A stretch of 64,000 nt of DNA from an uncultured Maritimibacter sp. (GCA_913063035.1 CAJXYS010000006.1:37502-101501), one strand, 5' to 3'; positions 8,500 through 19,499 are shown, counted from the first letter of the stretch. Translations and numbers: made by a program. The notes: a model not told the origin generated them from the letters alone.

Positions 8500-9728
8500 A
8501 ATGCCTCCGGGTGCTGGAGAAGGGTATCGATCTCGGCCAGGAACTGCGCGCCGCGGCGCCCGTCGCTGACCCGGTGATCGGCGGCAAGCGTCACGGTCAC
8601 GACCTCGCGCAGCGCCGGCTCGCCCTGCACCGCGCGGGGCGCGCTGCGGGGCGTTCCAAAGGCCACCAGCGCGACCTGCGGCGGGTAGATGACGCCCGTC
8701 ATGCTGTCCACGCCCTTTTCGCCGAGACTGGAAACCGTGATCGTGCCATCCGTCATCTCGGAGGATCGCAGCCGCCCGGACCGCGCCCGCATCACCAGGT
8801 CACGCATCGCCTCCATCAGGGCATCCAGCGAGAGCGTCTGCGCATCCCGGATCGCCGGCGCGACAAGCCCGCCGCCGCGCAGCGCCACGGCCACCCCGGC
8901 ATGGACAGCGTCGGACGCCGCGAACGCGCCGTCGGCATAGTGGCCGTTCATGGCCTTTACCTTGTTCGCCGCCAGCGCCGCCGCCTTGACGAACAGCGCC
9001 CCCATGAGGAGGCGCCGCTCTGCGGGCCGGTCGGCATTGGTGGCCGCCAGCCAGTCACTTGCGGCCTGCAGGTCGATGTCGTGACCCAGATAGTAATGCG
9101 GAATCTCGCGTTTCGACCGGGCCATGGCGGCCGCGATGGCCTCGCGCATGGCCGAAAGGTCCAGCCCCTGCTTGCGCGCCGGTGGCGTCGCGGCGGACCC
9201 TGGCCTGTCGCGGCCCGTGGCGGCCTCGACATCGGCGCGCACTATGGCCCCACCGGGGCCGCTGCCCACGAGCGTCGAGAGATCGAGGCCCTTCTCGGCG
9301 GCGAGACGTCGCGCGGCGGGAGAGGCCGCCGGGATTTCCCCGGCCGCCGCTGCGGGATGCCGCGCGGGCGCGGCGGCGGGCGCGGGGGCCTCTGCCGGCG
9401 CTGCCGGTGTGGCGGGCGGCGTAGGGGGCTCGGGCGGCGCGGCGGATCCGGGGGGCGTGGTCCGGGGGGGCGCGGGTTCCGGCGCGTCCTCGCCGGGTTT
9501 CACGATCGTGGCCAGCGGCGCGCCGACCGGCAGCGTCTCGCCCAGCGCCGCATCCAGCGAGCGGACCTCGCCAGCCTCGAAGATCTCGATCTCGATCGCG
9601 CCTTTCTGGGTCTCGACCACGGCGACGACATCGCCGCGCTTGACGGTGTCGCCGGGCTGCACGAGCCATTCGACCAGCTTGCCCGACTCCATGTCGGCCC
9701 CGAGCGAGGGCATGGTGAAGACACCCAT
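8496..9728 (-). CDS. 2-oxoacid dehydrogenase E2 (dihydrolipoamide acyltransferase)
   Basis: E2 core of a pyruvate/acetoin-type dehydrogenase complex, 410 residues. In order it has one lipoyl domain (residues 1-75, lipoylated Lys in [11 protein letters not shown]), a Pro/Ala-rich linker (about 80-125), a peripheral-subunit-binding domain ([12 protein letters not shown] ... [11 protein letters not shown]) and the catalytic domain with the active-site His385 in DHRVSDG. It transfers the acyl group formed by E1 from lipoate to CoA. It starts 3 bp after the fused E1 gene and overlaps the ACP gene by 4 bp. No E3 lipoamide dehydrogenase is in the operon, so the complex presumably borrows E3 from elsewhere. 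Confidence 0.93.
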   Translation of the reverse strand: MGVFTMPSLGADMESGKLVEWLVQPGDTVKRGDVVAVVETQKGAIEIEIFEAGEVRSLDAALGETLPVGAPLATIVKPGEDAPEPAPPRTTPPGSAAPPEPPTPPATPAAPAEAPAPAAAPARHPAAAAGEIPAASPAARRLAAEKGLDLSTLVGSGPGGAIVRADVEAATGRDRPGSAATPPARKQGLDLSAMREAIAAAMARSKREIPHYYLGHDIDLQAASDWLAATNADRPAERRLLMGALFVKAAALAANKVKAMNGHYADGAFAASDAVHAGVAVALRGGGLVAPAIRDAQTLSLDALMEAMRDLVMRARSGRLRSSEMTDGTITVSSLGEKGVDSMTGVIYPPQVALVAFGTPRSAPRAVQGEPALREVVTVTLAADHRVSDGRRGAQFLAEIDTLLQHPEAL

Positions 9729-9731
9729 GGC

Positions 9732-11732
9732 TCAGCCCTTGCCCAGCGTTGCCCTGGCCGCCGCGACGATCCGCGGGGCCTGCGGGATCGCGGCATCCTC
9801 GAGATGCTTGGGATAGGGGATCGGCACCTCTTCGGAACAGACCCGCCCCACCGGCGCGTCGAGATGCCAGAAGATTCGTTCCCCGATCCGTGCCGCGATC
9901 TCGGCGGAGATCGATCCGGACCGCCAGCCCTCGTCCACGATGACCGCGCGCCGGGTCCGGCCGACCGAGTCCATGATCGTCTCGTCGTCGAGCGGGCGCA
10001 GGCTGCGCAGGTCGATCACCTCGGCCGAGATGCCCTCGCCCGCCAGCGTCTCTGCGGCCTCCAGCGTCTTCCAGAGCGACCCGCCATAGGTGATCAGCGT
10101 GACATCCTCGCCCCGCCGGCGAAGGGCGGCGCGGTCGATATCGACCGGCCCGGCATTGGTGTCGATCCGGTCCGCGTGGTTGTAGTGGAGCGCGTTCTCG
10201 AAGATCAGCACCGGGTCCGGATCCTCGAGCGCGGTCCAGAGCATGCCGCGCGCATCTTCGAGCGTCGCGGGCGCCAGCACGCGCAGGCCCGGGATATGCG
10301 CGTACCAGCCTTCGAGGGAGTGGGAATGCTGCGCGGCCAGCTGCTTGCCCGCGCCCGTGGCCATGCGGATCACCAGCGGCACGCCGAACTGGCCGCCCGA
10401 CATGTGCCGGATGGTGGCGGCGGTGTTCATGATCTGGTCAAGTGCGAGCAGGCTGAAATTGACCGTCATCAGCTCGACGATGGGGCGCATCCCGGCCGCC
10501 GCTGCCCCGATGCCGAAGCCGGTGAAGCCCGACTCCGAAAGCGGCGTGTCGCGGATTCGGTCGGGGCCGAATTCCTCCAGCAAGCCTTTCGTGACGGCGT
10601 AACAGCCGCCATAGGCGCCGACGTCCTCGCCCATCAGGAACACCCGCGGATCGCGGGTCAGCGCATCGCGGATCGCCTCGCGCGTGGCCTCGCGGTAGGT
10701 GGTTTCGACCGTTTCGCCTGATGGTTTGGCCGGCGCCGGCGGTTCCGGGCGATCCTCGGCCACGACATGGCGGGCGAGATCCTCGAGCGGTTCCCACTCG
10801 GCCGTTTCGGCATACTCCACCGCCCGCGCGATCTCGGCATCTATGCCGGCCTCGATATTGGCGATTTCCTCGTCGTGGATCAGCCCGTTCTGCGTCAGCC
10901 AGGTCTGGAAACGGATGATGGGGCCGCGCTGGCGCCAGTCCTCGACCTCGGCCTTGTCGCGGTAGAGTTGCGCATCGAACATCGAATGGGCGCGGAAGCG
11001 ATAGGTGCGGCATTCGAGGAAATAGGGCTTTCCGGTCTCGCGGATCGCGGCCAGCGCGCGGCGCGCGGCCGCCTCGACCGCGACGATGTCCATGCCATCC
11101 ACCACCTCGGAGGGCACGCCGTAGCTGGCGGCCTTGGCGTGGATGTCGGTCACCGCCTCGGAGCGTGCCAGAGCCGTGCCCATGGCGTAACCGTTGTTCT
11201 CGCAGACGAAGAGCGCCGGAACCTCCCAGAGCTGCGCCAGGTTCATCGTCTCGTGGAATTCCCCCTCGGCCACCGCGCCCTCGCCGAAGAAACAGGCCGT
11301 CACGGCGCCGGTGCCGTTCATCCTGTCGGCCAGCGCAAGCCCGCCCGCCAGCGGCAGGCCGCCGCCCACGATGGCGTTGCCGCCGTAGAAATTGGTCGCG
11401 GCATCGAACAGGTGCATCGATCCCCCGCGCCCGCCGGAACAGCCCGCCGCCTTGCCGTACATCTCGGCCATCACCCGGCCCATGTCGATCCCGCGCACCA
11501 GCGCGTGGCCATGCTCGCGGTAGGTGGCGACGACCCGGTCCTCGGGTCCCAGAAGGGGGATCACGCCCGCCGCGATCGCTTCCTCGCCGTCATAGAGATG
11601 CAGGAAGCCGCGGATCTTCTGCTGGGTGTAGAGTTCGGCGCACTTGTCCTCGAACTTGCGGATGCGCAGCATCGTGGCGAGCAATTCGCGCACATGCGCG
11701 CGGGTCAGGTGGATCTTTTCCGATGCGGTCAT
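9732..11732 (-). CDS. Fused E1 alpha-beta subunit of a pyruvate/acetoin-type dehydrogenase
   Basis: This 666-residue protein joins the alpha and beta chains of a thiamine-diphosphate E1, which are normally separate. Residues 1-325 are E1 alpha, with the TPP/Mg motif running from GEG (150-152) to NN (179-180). Residues 325-341 are a Pro/Ala-rich linker. Residues 342-666 are E1 beta, opening [17 protein letters not shown] and followed by the [10 protein letters not shown] segment. It would decarboxylate a 2-oxoacid or acetoin and load E2 lipoate. The gene overlaps acs upstream by 4 bp and sits 3 bp before E2. Substrate choice between pyruvate and acetoin cannot be made from motifs. Confidence 0.9.
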   Translation of the reverse strand: MTASEKIHLTRAHVRELLATMLRIRKFEDKCAELYTQQKIRGFLHLYDGEEAIAAGVIPLLGPEDRVVATYREHGHALVRGIDMGRVMAEMYGKAAGCSGGRGGSMHLFDAATNFYGGNAIVGGGLPLAGGLALADRMNGTGAVTACFFGEGAVAEGEFHETMNLAQLWEVPALFVCENNGYAMGTALARSEAVTDIHAKAASYGVPSEVVDGMDIVAVEAAARRALAAIRETGKPYFLECRTYRFRAHSMFDAQLYRDKAEVEDWRQRGPIIRFQTWLTQNGLIHDEEIANIEAGIDAEIARAVEYAETAEWEPLEDLARHVVAEDRPEPPAPAKPSGETVETTYREATREAIRDALTRDPRVFLMGEDVGAYGGCYAVTKGLLEEFGPDRIRDTPLSESGFTGFGIGAAAAGMRPIVELMTVNFSLLALDQIMNTAATIRHMSGGQFGVPLVIRMATGAGKQLAAQHSHSLEGWYAHIPGLRVLAPATLEDARGMLWTALEDPDPVLIFENALHYNHADRIDTNAGPVDIDRAALRRRGEDVTLITYGGSLWKTLEAAETLAGEGISAEVIDLRSLRPLDDETIMDSVGRTRRAVIVDEGWRSGSISAEIAARIGERIFWHLDAPVGRVCSEEVPIPYPKHLEDAAIPQAPRIVAAARATLGKG

Positions 11733-13474
11733 GACTCGTCGGTCTCCAGCGTGGAAATATCGCCCTCGGGCAGGCCGAGCTCGCGGGCTTTCAGAAGCCG
11801 GCGCATGATCTTGCCCGACCGGGTCTTGGGCAGGGTCTTGCGGAACACCACCTCGCGCGGGGCAACGGCGGGGCCAAGTTTCTTGCGCGCGTGCCCGCGG
11901 ATATCGCGCTCCAGCGCCTCGGAGGGGTCGAAGCCCGGGTTGAGAGAAACATAGGCCTTCACCACCTCGCCGGCGGTCTCGTCGGGCAGGCCGATCACGC
12001 CGGCCTCGGCGACCGCGTCATGCTCGATCAGGGCGCTTTCGACCTCGAAGGGGCCGATCAGGTGGCCCGAGGACTTGATCAGGTCGTCGGCACGGCCGAC
12101 GAACCAGAAATACCCGTCCGCATCGCGCATCGCCAGGTCGCCAGACAGGAACCAGCCGTCCTGGAACACCTTGGCGTATCGTTCCGGCTCGTGGAGATAG
12201 GCGCGCATCATCGACGGCCAGCCGGGGCGCAGCGCAAGCTCGCCGATCTCGCCGGTCGCGCAGTCGCGCAGCGCGCCATCCGCGCGATCGACGATCCCGG
12301 CGGTGATGCCCGGCAGCGGTTTGCCCATGGAGCCCGGCTTGATGTCCATCGCGGCGGTGTTGGCGATCATGATCCCGCCGGTCTCCGTCTGCCACCAGTT
12401 GTCGTGGAAGGGATGGCCGAAAACCTCCTTGCCCCAGACCACCGCCTCGGGGTTCAGCGGCTCGCCCACGCTGGCGAGGAAGCGCAGCTTCGAGAAGTCG
12501 TAGTCCCGCGCCGCCTCGGTTCCGGCGCGCATCATCATGCGGATGGCCGTGGGCGCGGTGTACCAGATCTCCACCCCTTCGTCCCGGAGAATGCCGTACC
12601 ACCTGTCGAGTTCGAAATCGGCCTCGTCCACGATCATGGTCACGCCGTTCACGAGCGGCGAGATGATCCCGTAGGAGGTTCCCGTCACCCAGCCCGGATC
12701 GGCGGTGCACCAGTAAACGGCGCCGGGTGTCAGTTCGAGCGCGTTGCGCCCCGTGGCGGCATGGTTCACCACCGCCTCGTGGACGTGAACGGCCCCCTTG
12801 GGCCGGCCCGTCGTGCCGGAGGTGAAATGGATGAGCGCCGTGTCCTCGGGATCCATCGGAACGGTCTCGAATGCGTCGGAGGCCGCCGCCATTTCCGGGC
12901 CAAGCGCCACGCAGCCGTCAGGCGCCTCGTCGCCCAGGATCAGCACCAGTTTCAGCGACGGGATCGCGTCGCGCAGCTTGGCGATCTTGCGGCGGTAGAT
13001 CGAGGCCGTGGTCACGACCGCGTTGGCCTCGCCGATCTCCATCCGGGTCCGGATCGGTTCGGGCCCGAAGGCCGAGAAGAGCGGCGAGAAGGTCAGGCCC
13101 GCCTTCAGCGTGCCCAGCGCGGCGATGTAGAGCTCGGCCTCGCGGCCCATGAGCGAATACAGCCGGTCGCCTTTCGAAAGCCCGTGTTTCGCCAGCACAT
13201 TCGCGAAACGCGCGGTCTGGCGCACCATCTCGGCATAGGTCAGGTCACGGCGCTCGCCGTCCTTGCCGATCCAGCGCAGCGCGATCCGGTCGCCGTCGCC
13301 ATGGGCGACATGCCGGTCCAGCGCCTCGTGGGCGATGTTGAGCTTGCCATCCGGCAGGCCGTCCAGCATGGCGCGGGCCTCGTCCCAGCCGAATGTCTTT
13401 CGGTATCGGTCGGGATCGGGCAGCACGGCTGCGCGGCGTTCGGCATCGGTCTTGGCGATGGTCTCCCAGGTCAT
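11729..13474 (-). CDS. acsA: Acetyl-CoA synthetase (acetate--CoA ligase family)
   Basis: This ANL-superfamily adenylating enzyme of 581 residues activates acetate or a similar short acid to its acyl-CoA through an acyl-AMP. The P-loop [12 protein letters not shown], the WWQTETGG acyl-pocket motif, the SGDLA...DGYFWFVGR hinge and the C-terminal catalytic Lys region [11 protein letters not shown] are all intact. The length is shorter than classical Acs (about 650) and matches the AcsA-type branch. Two in-frame ATGs occur. The second (13474) has GGAGGAG at 6-nt spacing, while the first touches it, so the second is preferred. This is the first gene of a five-gene operon behind a TTGAC-N4-GTCAA site. 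Confidence 0.9.
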   Translation of the reverse strand: MTWETIAKTDAERRAAVLPDPDRYRKTFGWDEARAMLDGLPDGKLNIAHEALDRHVAHGDGDRIALRWIGKDGERRDLTYAEMVRQTARFANVLAKHGLSKGDRLYSLMGREAELYIAALGTLKAGLTFSPLFSAFGPEPIRTRMEIGEANAVVTTASIYRRKIAKLRDAIPSLKLVLILGDEAPDGCVALGPEMAAASDAFETVPMDPEDTALIHFTSGTTGRPKGAVHVHEAVVNHAATGRNALELTPGAVYWCTADPGWVTGTSYGIISPLVNGVTMIVDEADFELDRWYGILRDEGVEIWYTAPTAIRMMMRAGTEAARDYDFSKLRFLASVGEPLNPEAVVWGKEVFGHPFHDNWWQTETGGIMIANTAAMDIKPGSMGKPLPGITAGIVDRADGALRDCATGEIGELALRPGWPSMMRAYLHEPERYAKVFQDGWFLSGDLAMRDADGYFWFVGRADDLIKSSGHLIGPFEVESALIEHDAVAEAGVIGLPDETAGEVVKAYVSLNPGFDPSEALERDIRGHARKKLGPAVAPREVVFRKTLPKTRSGKIMRRLLKARELGLPEGDISTLETDES

Positions 13475-13522
13475 CGGCATCTCCTCCCACAGCCACTATC
13501 CGGGCCCGTGCGCGCCGGGGCA

Positions 13523-13536
13523 TTGACTCAGGTCAA
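13523..13536 (-). promoter_or_regulatory. CRP/FNR-family-type site upstream of acs operon
   Basis: TTGACTCAGGTCAA has perfect 5-bp arms around 4 nt, the geometry of CRP/FNR-superfamily operators. A GATAGT hexamer on the minus strand (13500-13495) lies 32 bp from its centre, as expected for a class II (-41.5) promoter, leaving a short leader before the ribosome site. The same arms recur at 17935. Confidence 0.55.
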
Positions 13537-13543
13537 CCCGCCC

Positions 13544-14659
13544 TCACATGCCGAGACCGGTATCGGCGTCGAAGACCTTGGCCTTGCCCATATCCACCTC
13601 GAAGCGGAAAGCAGCGCCGATCTCGCGCGCATCCTCGGGGCGGACGCGCGCGATCATGTCGATGCCCGCGATCTGGAACACGATCATGGTGTCCGGGCCC
13701 GTGGGCTCGACCACCTCGACCGGGCGCTCGAAGACGAAACGGTTGGGTCCGGGCAGTTCGGTTCCGGCCGCGAAGATCGTCTCGGGACGCAGGCCCAGCA
13801 CGACGGCGTGGCCGTCCGGGGCGTCGATATCGGCCGCCTTGTCCGCCGGCAGCGGGAAGCGCACCGGATCCTCGCCGTCATTGCCGGCGTCGACGGCCAG
13901 CCCCGTGTCGAGACGGCGGAGCCGCCCGGGCACCATGTTCATCGGCGGCGAGCCCATGAACCCCGCGACGAAGAGATCGACCGGATCCTCGTAGACCGTC
14001 GCCGGGTCTGCGAATTGCCGGATATGGCCATTGTCCATCACCGCGATCCGGGTGGCCAGCGTCATCGCCTCGATCTGGTCATGGGTGACGTAGACCACCG
14101 TCTTGCCAAGGCGCTGATGCAGCTTCTTGATCTCGGTGCGCATCTCGATCCTGAGCTTGGCGTCGAGGTTCGAGAGCGGCTCGTCGAAGAGGAACACCTC
14201 GGGCTTGCGCACCAGCGCCCGGCCCATCGCGACCCGCTGGCGCTGCCCGCCCGAGAGCTGCCCGGGCTTGCGGTCGAGATAATGGTCGATCTGCAGCAGC
14301 CTGGAGAACTCGTCGACCGCCATGCGCTGATCCGTCTTGGAAATGCCGCGCGTCTGCATGCCGAAGGTGATGTTCTCGCGCACCGTCTTCGTCGGGTAGA
14401 GCGCGTAGGACTGGAAGACCATGGCGATGTCGCGGTCACGCGGCGGCACGTTGTCGACCGTCTTGCCGCCGATCTGGACATGCCCCTCGGACACCGTCTC
14501 GAGCCCGGCGATCATGTTGAGCAGCGTGGACTTGCCGCAGCCCGAGGGCCCGACGAGCACCACGAACTCGCCCGGTTCAATTTCCAGGTCGATCCCCTTG
14601 ATGACCTCGTTCGCGCCGAAAAACTTCCTGACCGACTGGAGCCGGATTCCCGATGCCAT
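13544..14659 (-). CDS. Sugar ABC transporter ATP-binding protein (MalK/UgpC type)
   Basis: Cytoplasmic ATPase of a carbohydrate importer, 371 residues. It carries Walker [10 protein letters not shown], the Q-loop region FQSYALYP, the signature LSGGQRQR and Walker [13 protein letters not shown], plus a roughly 130-residue C-terminal OB-type regulatory domain typical of MalK/UgpC/GtsD. It is the last gene of the operon, 3 bp after the second permease. The ATPases of this clade are often shared between several importers. Confidence 0.93.
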   Translation of the reverse strand: MASGIRLQSVRKFFGANEVIKGIDLEIEPGEFVVLVGPSGCGKSTLLNMIAGLETVSEGHVQIGGKTVDNVPPRDRDIAMVFQSYALYPTKTVRENITFGMQTRGISKTDQRMAVDEFSRLLQIDHYLDRKPGQLSGGQRQRVAMGRALVRKPEVFLFDEPLSNLDAKLRIEMRTEIKKLHQRLGKTVVYVTHDQIEAMTLATRIAVMDNGHIRQFADPATVYEDPVDLFVAGFMGSPPMNMVPGRLRRLDTGLAVDAGNDGEDPVRFPLPADKAADIDAPDGHAVVLGLRPETIFAAGTELPGPNRFVFERPVEVVEPTGPDTMIVFQIAGIDMIARVRPEDAREIGAAFRFEVDMGKAKVFDADTGLGM

Positions 14660-14662
14660 GCG

Positions 14663-15556
14663 TTATCCCTTCACTGCCCCGGCCGACAGGCCCCGCACGA
14701 AATACGCCCCCGCGATCACGTAGACCGCCAGCGTCGGCAGCGCGGCGATGATCGCCGCGGCCATGTCGACATTGTATTCCTTCACCCCCGTCGAGGTGTT
14801 CACCACGTTGTTCAGCGCCACCGTCACCGGGTTCGAGTCCCCGATGGTGAAGGCCACCCCGAACAGGAAATCGTTCCAGATCTGCGTGAACTGCCAGATC
14901 ACCGTGACCACGATCGCCGGGATGGCCATCGGCAGCACGATCCCGAAGAAGATCCGGAAGAACCCCGCCCCGTCGATCTTGGCGGCCTGGATGATGCCGT
15001 CGGAGACACCGATGAAGAAGTTGCGGAAAAACAGCGTCGTGAAGGCCAGCCCGTAGACCGTATGCACCAGGATCAGCCCCGGCACCGTGCCGGCCAGCCC
15101 CAGGTAGCCCAGCGTCCGCGCCATCGGCAGCAGGATCACCTGGAAGGGAATGAACGCACCGAACAGCATCAGCGCGAAGATCCAGTCGGCGCCGGGAAAA
15201 CGCCATTTCGTCAGCGCGTAGCCGTTCAGCGCGCCGAGCAGCGTCGAGATGAACACCGCCGGCACGGTCATCATCACCGAGTTCCAGACATAGGGTTTCA
15301 GCCCGTCGCAGCGCACGCCCACACAGGCCGAGTCCCAGGCCTTGGCCCAGGCGTCGAAGGTGATATCGCGCGGCAGGCTCAGCAGCGTGCCCAGGCGGAT
15401 CTCCTCCAGCGACTTCAGCGAGGTCGAGATCATCACGATGAGCGGGATGAGGTAATAGAGGCAGAACAGCCCCAACACCGCGAAGAGCAGGAGCCGCATG
15501 AGGCGCGGGCCGAGACCGCTCGGCTGTACGATGCCGCTGATCCGCCGTTGCTTCAT
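14663..15556 (-). CDS. Sugar ABC transporter permease, MalG-type
   Basis: Inner-membrane subunit of the carbohydrate importer, 297 residues. An N-terminal hydrophobic helix is followed by five more and by the coupling EAA-like loop (AAKIDGAGFFRIFFGIVLPM). The start at 15556 overlaps the stop of the upstream permease as ATGA, which indicates translational coupling. A longer open frame upstream only reads the other permease out of frame. It resembles GtsC of the pseudomonad glucose importers. Confidence 0.92.
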   Translation of the reverse strand: MKQRRISGIVQPSGLGPRLMRLLLFAVLGLFCLYYLIPLIVMISTSLKSLEEIRLGTLLSLPRDITFDAWAKAWDSACVGVRCDGLKPYVWNSVMMTVPAVFISTLLGALNGYALTKWRFPGADWIFALMLFGAFIPFQVILLPMARTLGYLGLAGTVPGLILVHTVYGLAFTTLFFRNFFIGVSDGIIQAAKIDGAGFFRIFFGIVLPMAIPAIVVTVIWQFTQIWNDFLFGVAFTIGDSNPVTVALNNVVNTSTGVKEYNVDMAAAIIAALPTLAVYVIAGAYFVRGLSAGAVKG

Positions 15557-16455
15557 TCGCCTGTCTTCCTGAGTTCGGAATAGAGATAGGGCACGATGAT
15601 CGCGCAGATCGTCATCAGCATCATGGTGGCCGACGCCGCCGCGACACCCAGTTCGCTGCGCTGGAAGGCGAAGGAGTACATGAAGGTCGCCGGCATGTCG
15701 GTGGCGTAGCCCGGTCCCCCGCCGGTAAGCGCGATCACCAGATCGAAGCTCTTGATCGCGAGATGGGCCAGGATGATCACCGTGGACAGGAAGACCGGCC
15801 GCAGCATCGGCAGAATGATGCCCGTATAGGTCCGCCACGGCCCGGCGCCGTCGATGGCCGCGGCCTTGAGCACCTCGTCATCGACCGAGCGCAGACCGGC
15901 CAGGAACAGCGCCATCGCGTAGCCCGAGGATTGCCAGACCGCCGCGATCACCACCGTGTAGATCGCCATGTCCGAGTTCACCAGCCAGTCGAAGGTGAAG
16001 GACTCGAAGCCCGCCTCGCGCATCAGCCGTTCGACGCCGAGGCCGGGGTTCAGGATCCATTTCCAGACCGTGCCCGTGACGATGAAGGACAGCGCCATGG
16101 GATAGAGATAAATGGTGCGGATCACGCCTTCGGCCCGGACCCGCTGATCGAGCAGCACCGCGAGGAAGATCCCGATCGCCATGCTGATCCCGATGAAAAG
16201 GGCCGAGAACACGAAAAGGTTCTCGATCGCCACGTACCAGCGCGGCGTCGACCAGAGCCGCACATACTGTGCCAGCCCGTCGAATTCGTAGACCGGCATG
16301 ACGCCGGACTTGGTCAGCGAGATATAGGCCGTCCAGACGATGAAGCCGTAGACGAAAAAGAGGCTCGCCGCGAAAAGCGGAGAGACCACGATCATCGGCA
16401 GGCGCCGTTCGAGCAGGCGGCCGATCCTCTGTAATGTGCCCGTGCGGTCGGTCAT
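15553..16455 (-). CDS. Sugar ABC transporter permease, MalF-type
   Basis: First permease of the importer, 300 residues with six predicted membrane helices and the EAA-like loop AAAIDGAGPWRTYTGIILPM. It partners the downstream MalG-type subunit, with which it overlaps by 4 bp. It is separated from the binding-protein gene by a strong hairpin, a usual arrangement that lets the binding protein be made in excess. Confidence 0.92.
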   Translation of the reverse strand: MTDRTGTLQRIGRLLERRLPMIVVSPLFAASLFFVYGFIVWTAYISLTKSGVMPVYEFDGLAQYVRLWSTPRWYVAIENLFVFSALFIGISMAIGIFLAVLLDQRVRAEGVIRTIYLYPMALSFIVTGTVWKWILNPGLGVERLMREAGFESFTFDWLVNSDMAIYTVVIAAVWQSSGYAMALFLAGLRSVDDEVLKAAAIDGAGPWRTYTGIILPMLRPVFLSTVIILAHLAIKSFDLVIALTGGGPGYATDMPATFMYSFAFQRSELGVAAASATMMLMTICAIIVPYLYSELRKTGE

Positions 16456-16471
16456 CGCCCCCCCGGTCGGT

Positions 16472-16497
16472 CCGGGGCGGTCACGAGACCGCCCCGG
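16472..16497 (-). terminator. Intercistronic hairpin after sugar-binding protein gene
   Basis: A perfect 11-bp stem (CCGGGGCGGTC and its complement) with an ACGA tetraloop lies in the 58-bp gap between the binding-protein and permease genes. There is no T-run. It probably stabilises the upstream binding-protein transcript or attenuates readthrough. Confidence 0.7.
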
Positions 16498-16513
16498 CTA
16501 GGCTTGGTCCGGG

Positions 16514-17770
16514 TCACTGCTGGGCGCGCGTCACGGCCTCGGCCAGGCTCTGGGTCGCGTCCTCCGCGCTCATGTCGGAGTTGAAGAACTCCGTCACGAG
16601 ATCGAGAAACTCGCCCCGCACCGACCGCGGCACCGCCATTTCATGCGCCATGGACGGCACCAGCGTGTCGCCCTCGATGGCGGCGACGAGATCGTCATGC
16701 GAGCGCTTGGCGCACATGTCGAACTTGTCGAGCGCCACGTCGGTGCGCGCCGGGATCGAGCCCTTCGCAAGGTTGAAGGTTTCCTGGAACCCCGGCGACA
16801 TGATGAGGCTTGCCAGAACCTGCTGGCCCTGCAGCCGCTCTTCGCCCGATACCTTGAAGAAGGTGAAGCTGTCGGAGTTCAGCACGAAGCCGTCACCGGG
16901 TGCCGCGGCGCAGAGGAAATCCTCGCCCGGGACCTTGCCGGCCGCCAGGAACTCGCCCTTGGCCCAGTCGCCCATGATCTGGAACGCGGCATCGCCGCGC
17001 ATCACCATCGCCGTGGCCAGGTTCCAGTCGCGGCCCGAGAAATTCGGATCGACATAGCCGCGAAGCTTGCGGAGCTGTTCGAAGGAGGCGACCATCGTGT
17101 CGCTGGTCAGTGCCTCCTGGTCCAGATCGACCAGGGCGTCGCGGAAGAATTCCGGCCCGCCGACGCCCAGCACGACCACCTCGAAGATCGTGGCGTCCTG
17201 CCAGGGCTGTCCGCCATGGGCCAGTGCGATCTTGCCGGCGGCCTCGACCTTGTCGGCGGCGGCGTTGAACTCCGCCCAGGTGGTCGGCATCGCGTCCACA
17301 CCGGCCTCTTCCAGCACGTCGGGATTCGCCCAGATCCAGTCCACGCGGTGAATGTTCACCGGCGCCGCGACGTAGTCGCCCTCGTATTTCATGATCCCGG
17401 CGAGCGCGGGCGGCAGGACCTGGTCCCAGTTTTCTTCCCCGGCCACGGTCTCGACGTCGTTGAGCGCGCCCTGCTCGGCCCATTCCTGGATCCCGGGCCC
17501 CTTGAGCTGAACGGCGGTGGGCGGCTTGCCCGACACGACCCGGGCGCGCAGCGCGGTCATCGCCGCGTCGCCGCCGCCGCCCGCGATGGGCGAGTCGATC
17601 CATTCGCCGCCGCGCTCCTCGAAAGCGTTCTTGAGTTCGCCGACGGCCTTGGCTTCGCCGCCGGATGTCCACCAATGCAGGACCTCGACGGTGCCCTGGG
17701 CCTGCACGGCCCCGCACCAGGCGGTTCCGGCCAGCGCCGTGGCCGCAATAATTCTGTTGAAACGATACAT
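16514..17770 (-). CDS. Sugar ABC transporter substrate-binding protein (glucose/mannose type)
   Basis: Periplasmic binding protein of 418 residues with a Sec signal peptide (hydrophobic core ALAGTAWCGAVQA, cleavage after VQA near residue 24). The mature start VEVLHWWTSGGEAKAV and the later AGGGGDAAMTALRARV match the GtsA family, which captures glucose or related sugars for ABC import. It heads a four-gene operon (binding protein, two permeases, ATPase). The leader has a Shine-Dalgarno GGGAGGAG. A TTGAC-N4-GTCAA site lies about 170 bp upstream. Mannitol or alpha-glucoside specificity is not excluded. Confidence 0.9.
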   Translation of the reverse strand: MYRFNRIIAATALAGTAWCGAVQAQGTVEVLHWWTSGGEAKAVGELKNAFEERGGEWIDSPIAGGGGDAAMTALRARVVSGKPPTAVQLKGPGIQEWAEQGALNDVETVAGEENWDQVLPPALAGIMKYEGDYVAAPVNIHRVDWIWANPDVLEEAGVDAMPTTWAEFNAAADKVEAAGKIALAHGGQPWQDATIFEVVVLGVGGPEFFRDALVDLDQEALTSDTMVASFEQLRKLRGYVDPNFSGRDWNLATAMVMRGDAAFQIMGDWAKGEFLAAGKVPGEDFLCAAAPGDGFVLNSDSFTFFKVSGEERLQGQQVLASLIMSPGFQETFNLAKGSIPARTDVALDKFDMCAKRSHDDLVAAIEGDTLVPSMAHEMAVPRSVRGEFLDLVTEFFNSDMSAEDATQSLAEAVTRAQQ

Positions 17771-17934
17771 GAGTCAGCTCCTCCCATATCGGAGCGGGGC
17801 GCAGCGCGCACAGGCTCCGAAATCCCGTGAAAGAATGGATTACGCGGGACGGCGGACCTTGTCCTCCTCCGGTCCGTCTCGCCCAAACTCGTTACCCACG
17901 CGAGCGACGGTAACACGGAAACTGAGTCGGAAAT

Positions 17935-17948
17935 TTGACTTTAGTCAA
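17935..17948 (-). promoter_or_regulatory. CRP/FNR-family-type site upstream of sugar importer
   Basis: TTGACTTTAGTCAA is a perfect palindrome of TTGAC arms separated by 4 nt, the same arms as the site at 13523. It lies between glpK and the sugar-importer operon. A TACCGT hexamer on the minus strand (17912-17907) is at the -10 distance for a class II promoter, which would give a leader of about 130 nt. Confidence 0.45.
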
Positions 17949-17973
17949 TGCGCGGGTGCCGCGGCCGGGCGGG

Positions 17974-19461
17974 TCAGACGCTCATGGTCGCCTGCACCGC
18001 GCGCGCCCAGGCCGCGTATTTCGCGTCGCGGGCGGCATCTGCCATCCGCGGTTCGAAACGCCGCTCCAGGGCCCATCCTTGGGCGAACTCGTCCGGGCCG
18101 GGATAGACGCCGGCGCGCATCCCGGCAAGCCAGGCCGCGCCCAGCGCCGTGGTCTCCAGGACAGCGGGCCGGTCGACCGGCGCGCCGAGGATATCGGCCA
18201 GGAACTGCATCGCCCAGTCGCTGGCGGTCATGCCGCCATCGACGCGCAGCACCTCGCCGCCGGACGCGCTCTGCCAGTCGGCCGTCATCGCCTCGACGAG
18301 GTCGCGGGTCTGGTAGCCCACGCTCTCGAGCGCGGCGCGCGCCAGTTCGGCGGGGCCCGAATTCCGCGTCAGGCCATAGACCGCGCCACGGCACTCCGGG
18401 TTCCAGTAGGGGGCGCCCAGCCCGGTGAAGGCGGGCACCAGGATTACCGACTGCCCGTCATCCGCGGCCTCGGCCAGCGGCTGGGTCTCGGCGGCCTCGC
18501 GGATGATCTTCAGCCCGTCGCGCAGCCACTGGACCACCGCGCCGGCGATGAAGATCGACCCCTCGAGCGCATAGGCCGGCTTGCCGTCCAGCTGGTAGGC
18601 AATGGTGCCGAGCAGCCGGTTGCGGCTCTCGACGAGCTCGGTGCCGGTGTTGAGCAGGGCAAAGCATCCGGTGCCGTAGGTGGATTTGAGCATCCCGGGG
18701 GTGAAACAGGCCTGGCCGACCGTCGCCGCCTGCTGGTCGCCGGCCACGCCGAGGATCGGGATCTCGCGGCCGAAGAGATCGGCGCGGGTGCGGCCGAACT
18801 CGGCCGCGCAGTCCTTGACCTCGGGCAGCATCGCCATGGGAATCCCGAGGATCGCGCAGATCCCGGCATCCCATTCGCCCGTGCGGATGTTGTAGAGCAT
18901 GGTGCGCGCGGCGTTGGTGGCGTCGGTCACATGCGCCGCACCCCCGGTGAGTTTCCAGATCAGGTAGCTGTCTACGGTTCCGAACAGAAGCTCGCCCCGC
19001 TCGGCCCGTGCGCGGGCGCCCTCGACGGTGTCGAGCAGCCATTTGAGCTTGGTGCCCGAGAAATAGGGATCGGCCAGAAGGCCGGTCTTGCGGGTGATCT
19101 CCGCCTCGTGCCCGGCGGCACGCAGGCCGGCACAGATATCCGCGGTGCGGCGATCCTGCCAGACGATGGCATTGTGGATCGGCTGGCCGGTGGCCCGGTC
19201 CCAGACAAGCGTCGTCTCGCGCTGGTTCGTGATCCCGATGGCGGCGATGTCCGCGGGCGCGATGCCGGCGCGCTCGATCGCTTCGCGGCAGGTCCCGGCC
19301 GTCGTCGACCAGAGATCCGCCGGGTCGTGTTCCACCCAGCCGCTGCGCGGGTAGTGCTGGGCGAATTCCTCCTGCGCGACGGCGGTGATGTTCATCTGCC
19401 CGTCGAAGACGATCGCGCGGCTCGAGGTGGTGCCCTGATCGATGGCGAGGATATGGGTCAT
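17974..19461 (-). CDS. glpK: Glycerol kinase
   Basis: FGGY-family kinase of 495 residues that traps imported glycerol as glycerol-3-phosphate using ATP. The N-terminal phosphate loop [13 protein letters not shown], the FGGY signature region [14 protein letters not shown], the [14 protein letters not shown] segment and the C-terminal nucleotide-binding [16 protein letters not shown] are intact. It is the last gene of the glp operon, downstream of two hairpins after glpV. With GlpD it completes conversion of glycerol to dihydroxyacetone phosphate. Confidence 0.96.
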   Translation of the reverse strand: MTHILAIDQGTTSSRAIVFDGQMNITAVAQEEFAQHYPRSGWVEHDPADLWSTTAGTCREAIERAGIAPADIAAIGITNQRETTLVWDRATGQPIHNAIVWQDRRTADICAGLRAAGHEAEITRKTGLLADPYFSGTKLKWLLDTVEGARARAERGELLFGTVDSYLIWKLTGGAAHVTDATNAARTMLYNIRTGEWDAGICAILGIPMAMLPEVKDCAAEFGRTRADLFGREIPILGVAGDQQAATVGQACFTPGMLKSTYGTGCFALLNTGTELVESRNRLLGTIAYQLDGKPAYALEGSIFIAGAVVQWLRDGLKIIREAAETQPLAEAADDGQSVILVPAFTGLGAPYWNPECRGAVYGLTRNSGPAELARAALESVGYQTRDLVEAMTADWQSASGGEVLRVDGGMTASDWAMQFLADILGAPVDRPAVLETTALGAAWLAGMRAGVYPGPDEFAQGWALERRFEPRMADAARDAKYAAWARAVQATMSV

Positions 19462-19499
19462 GCGCCTGGATCCCGTCTAGAAGAACCTGCCGAAACTGT

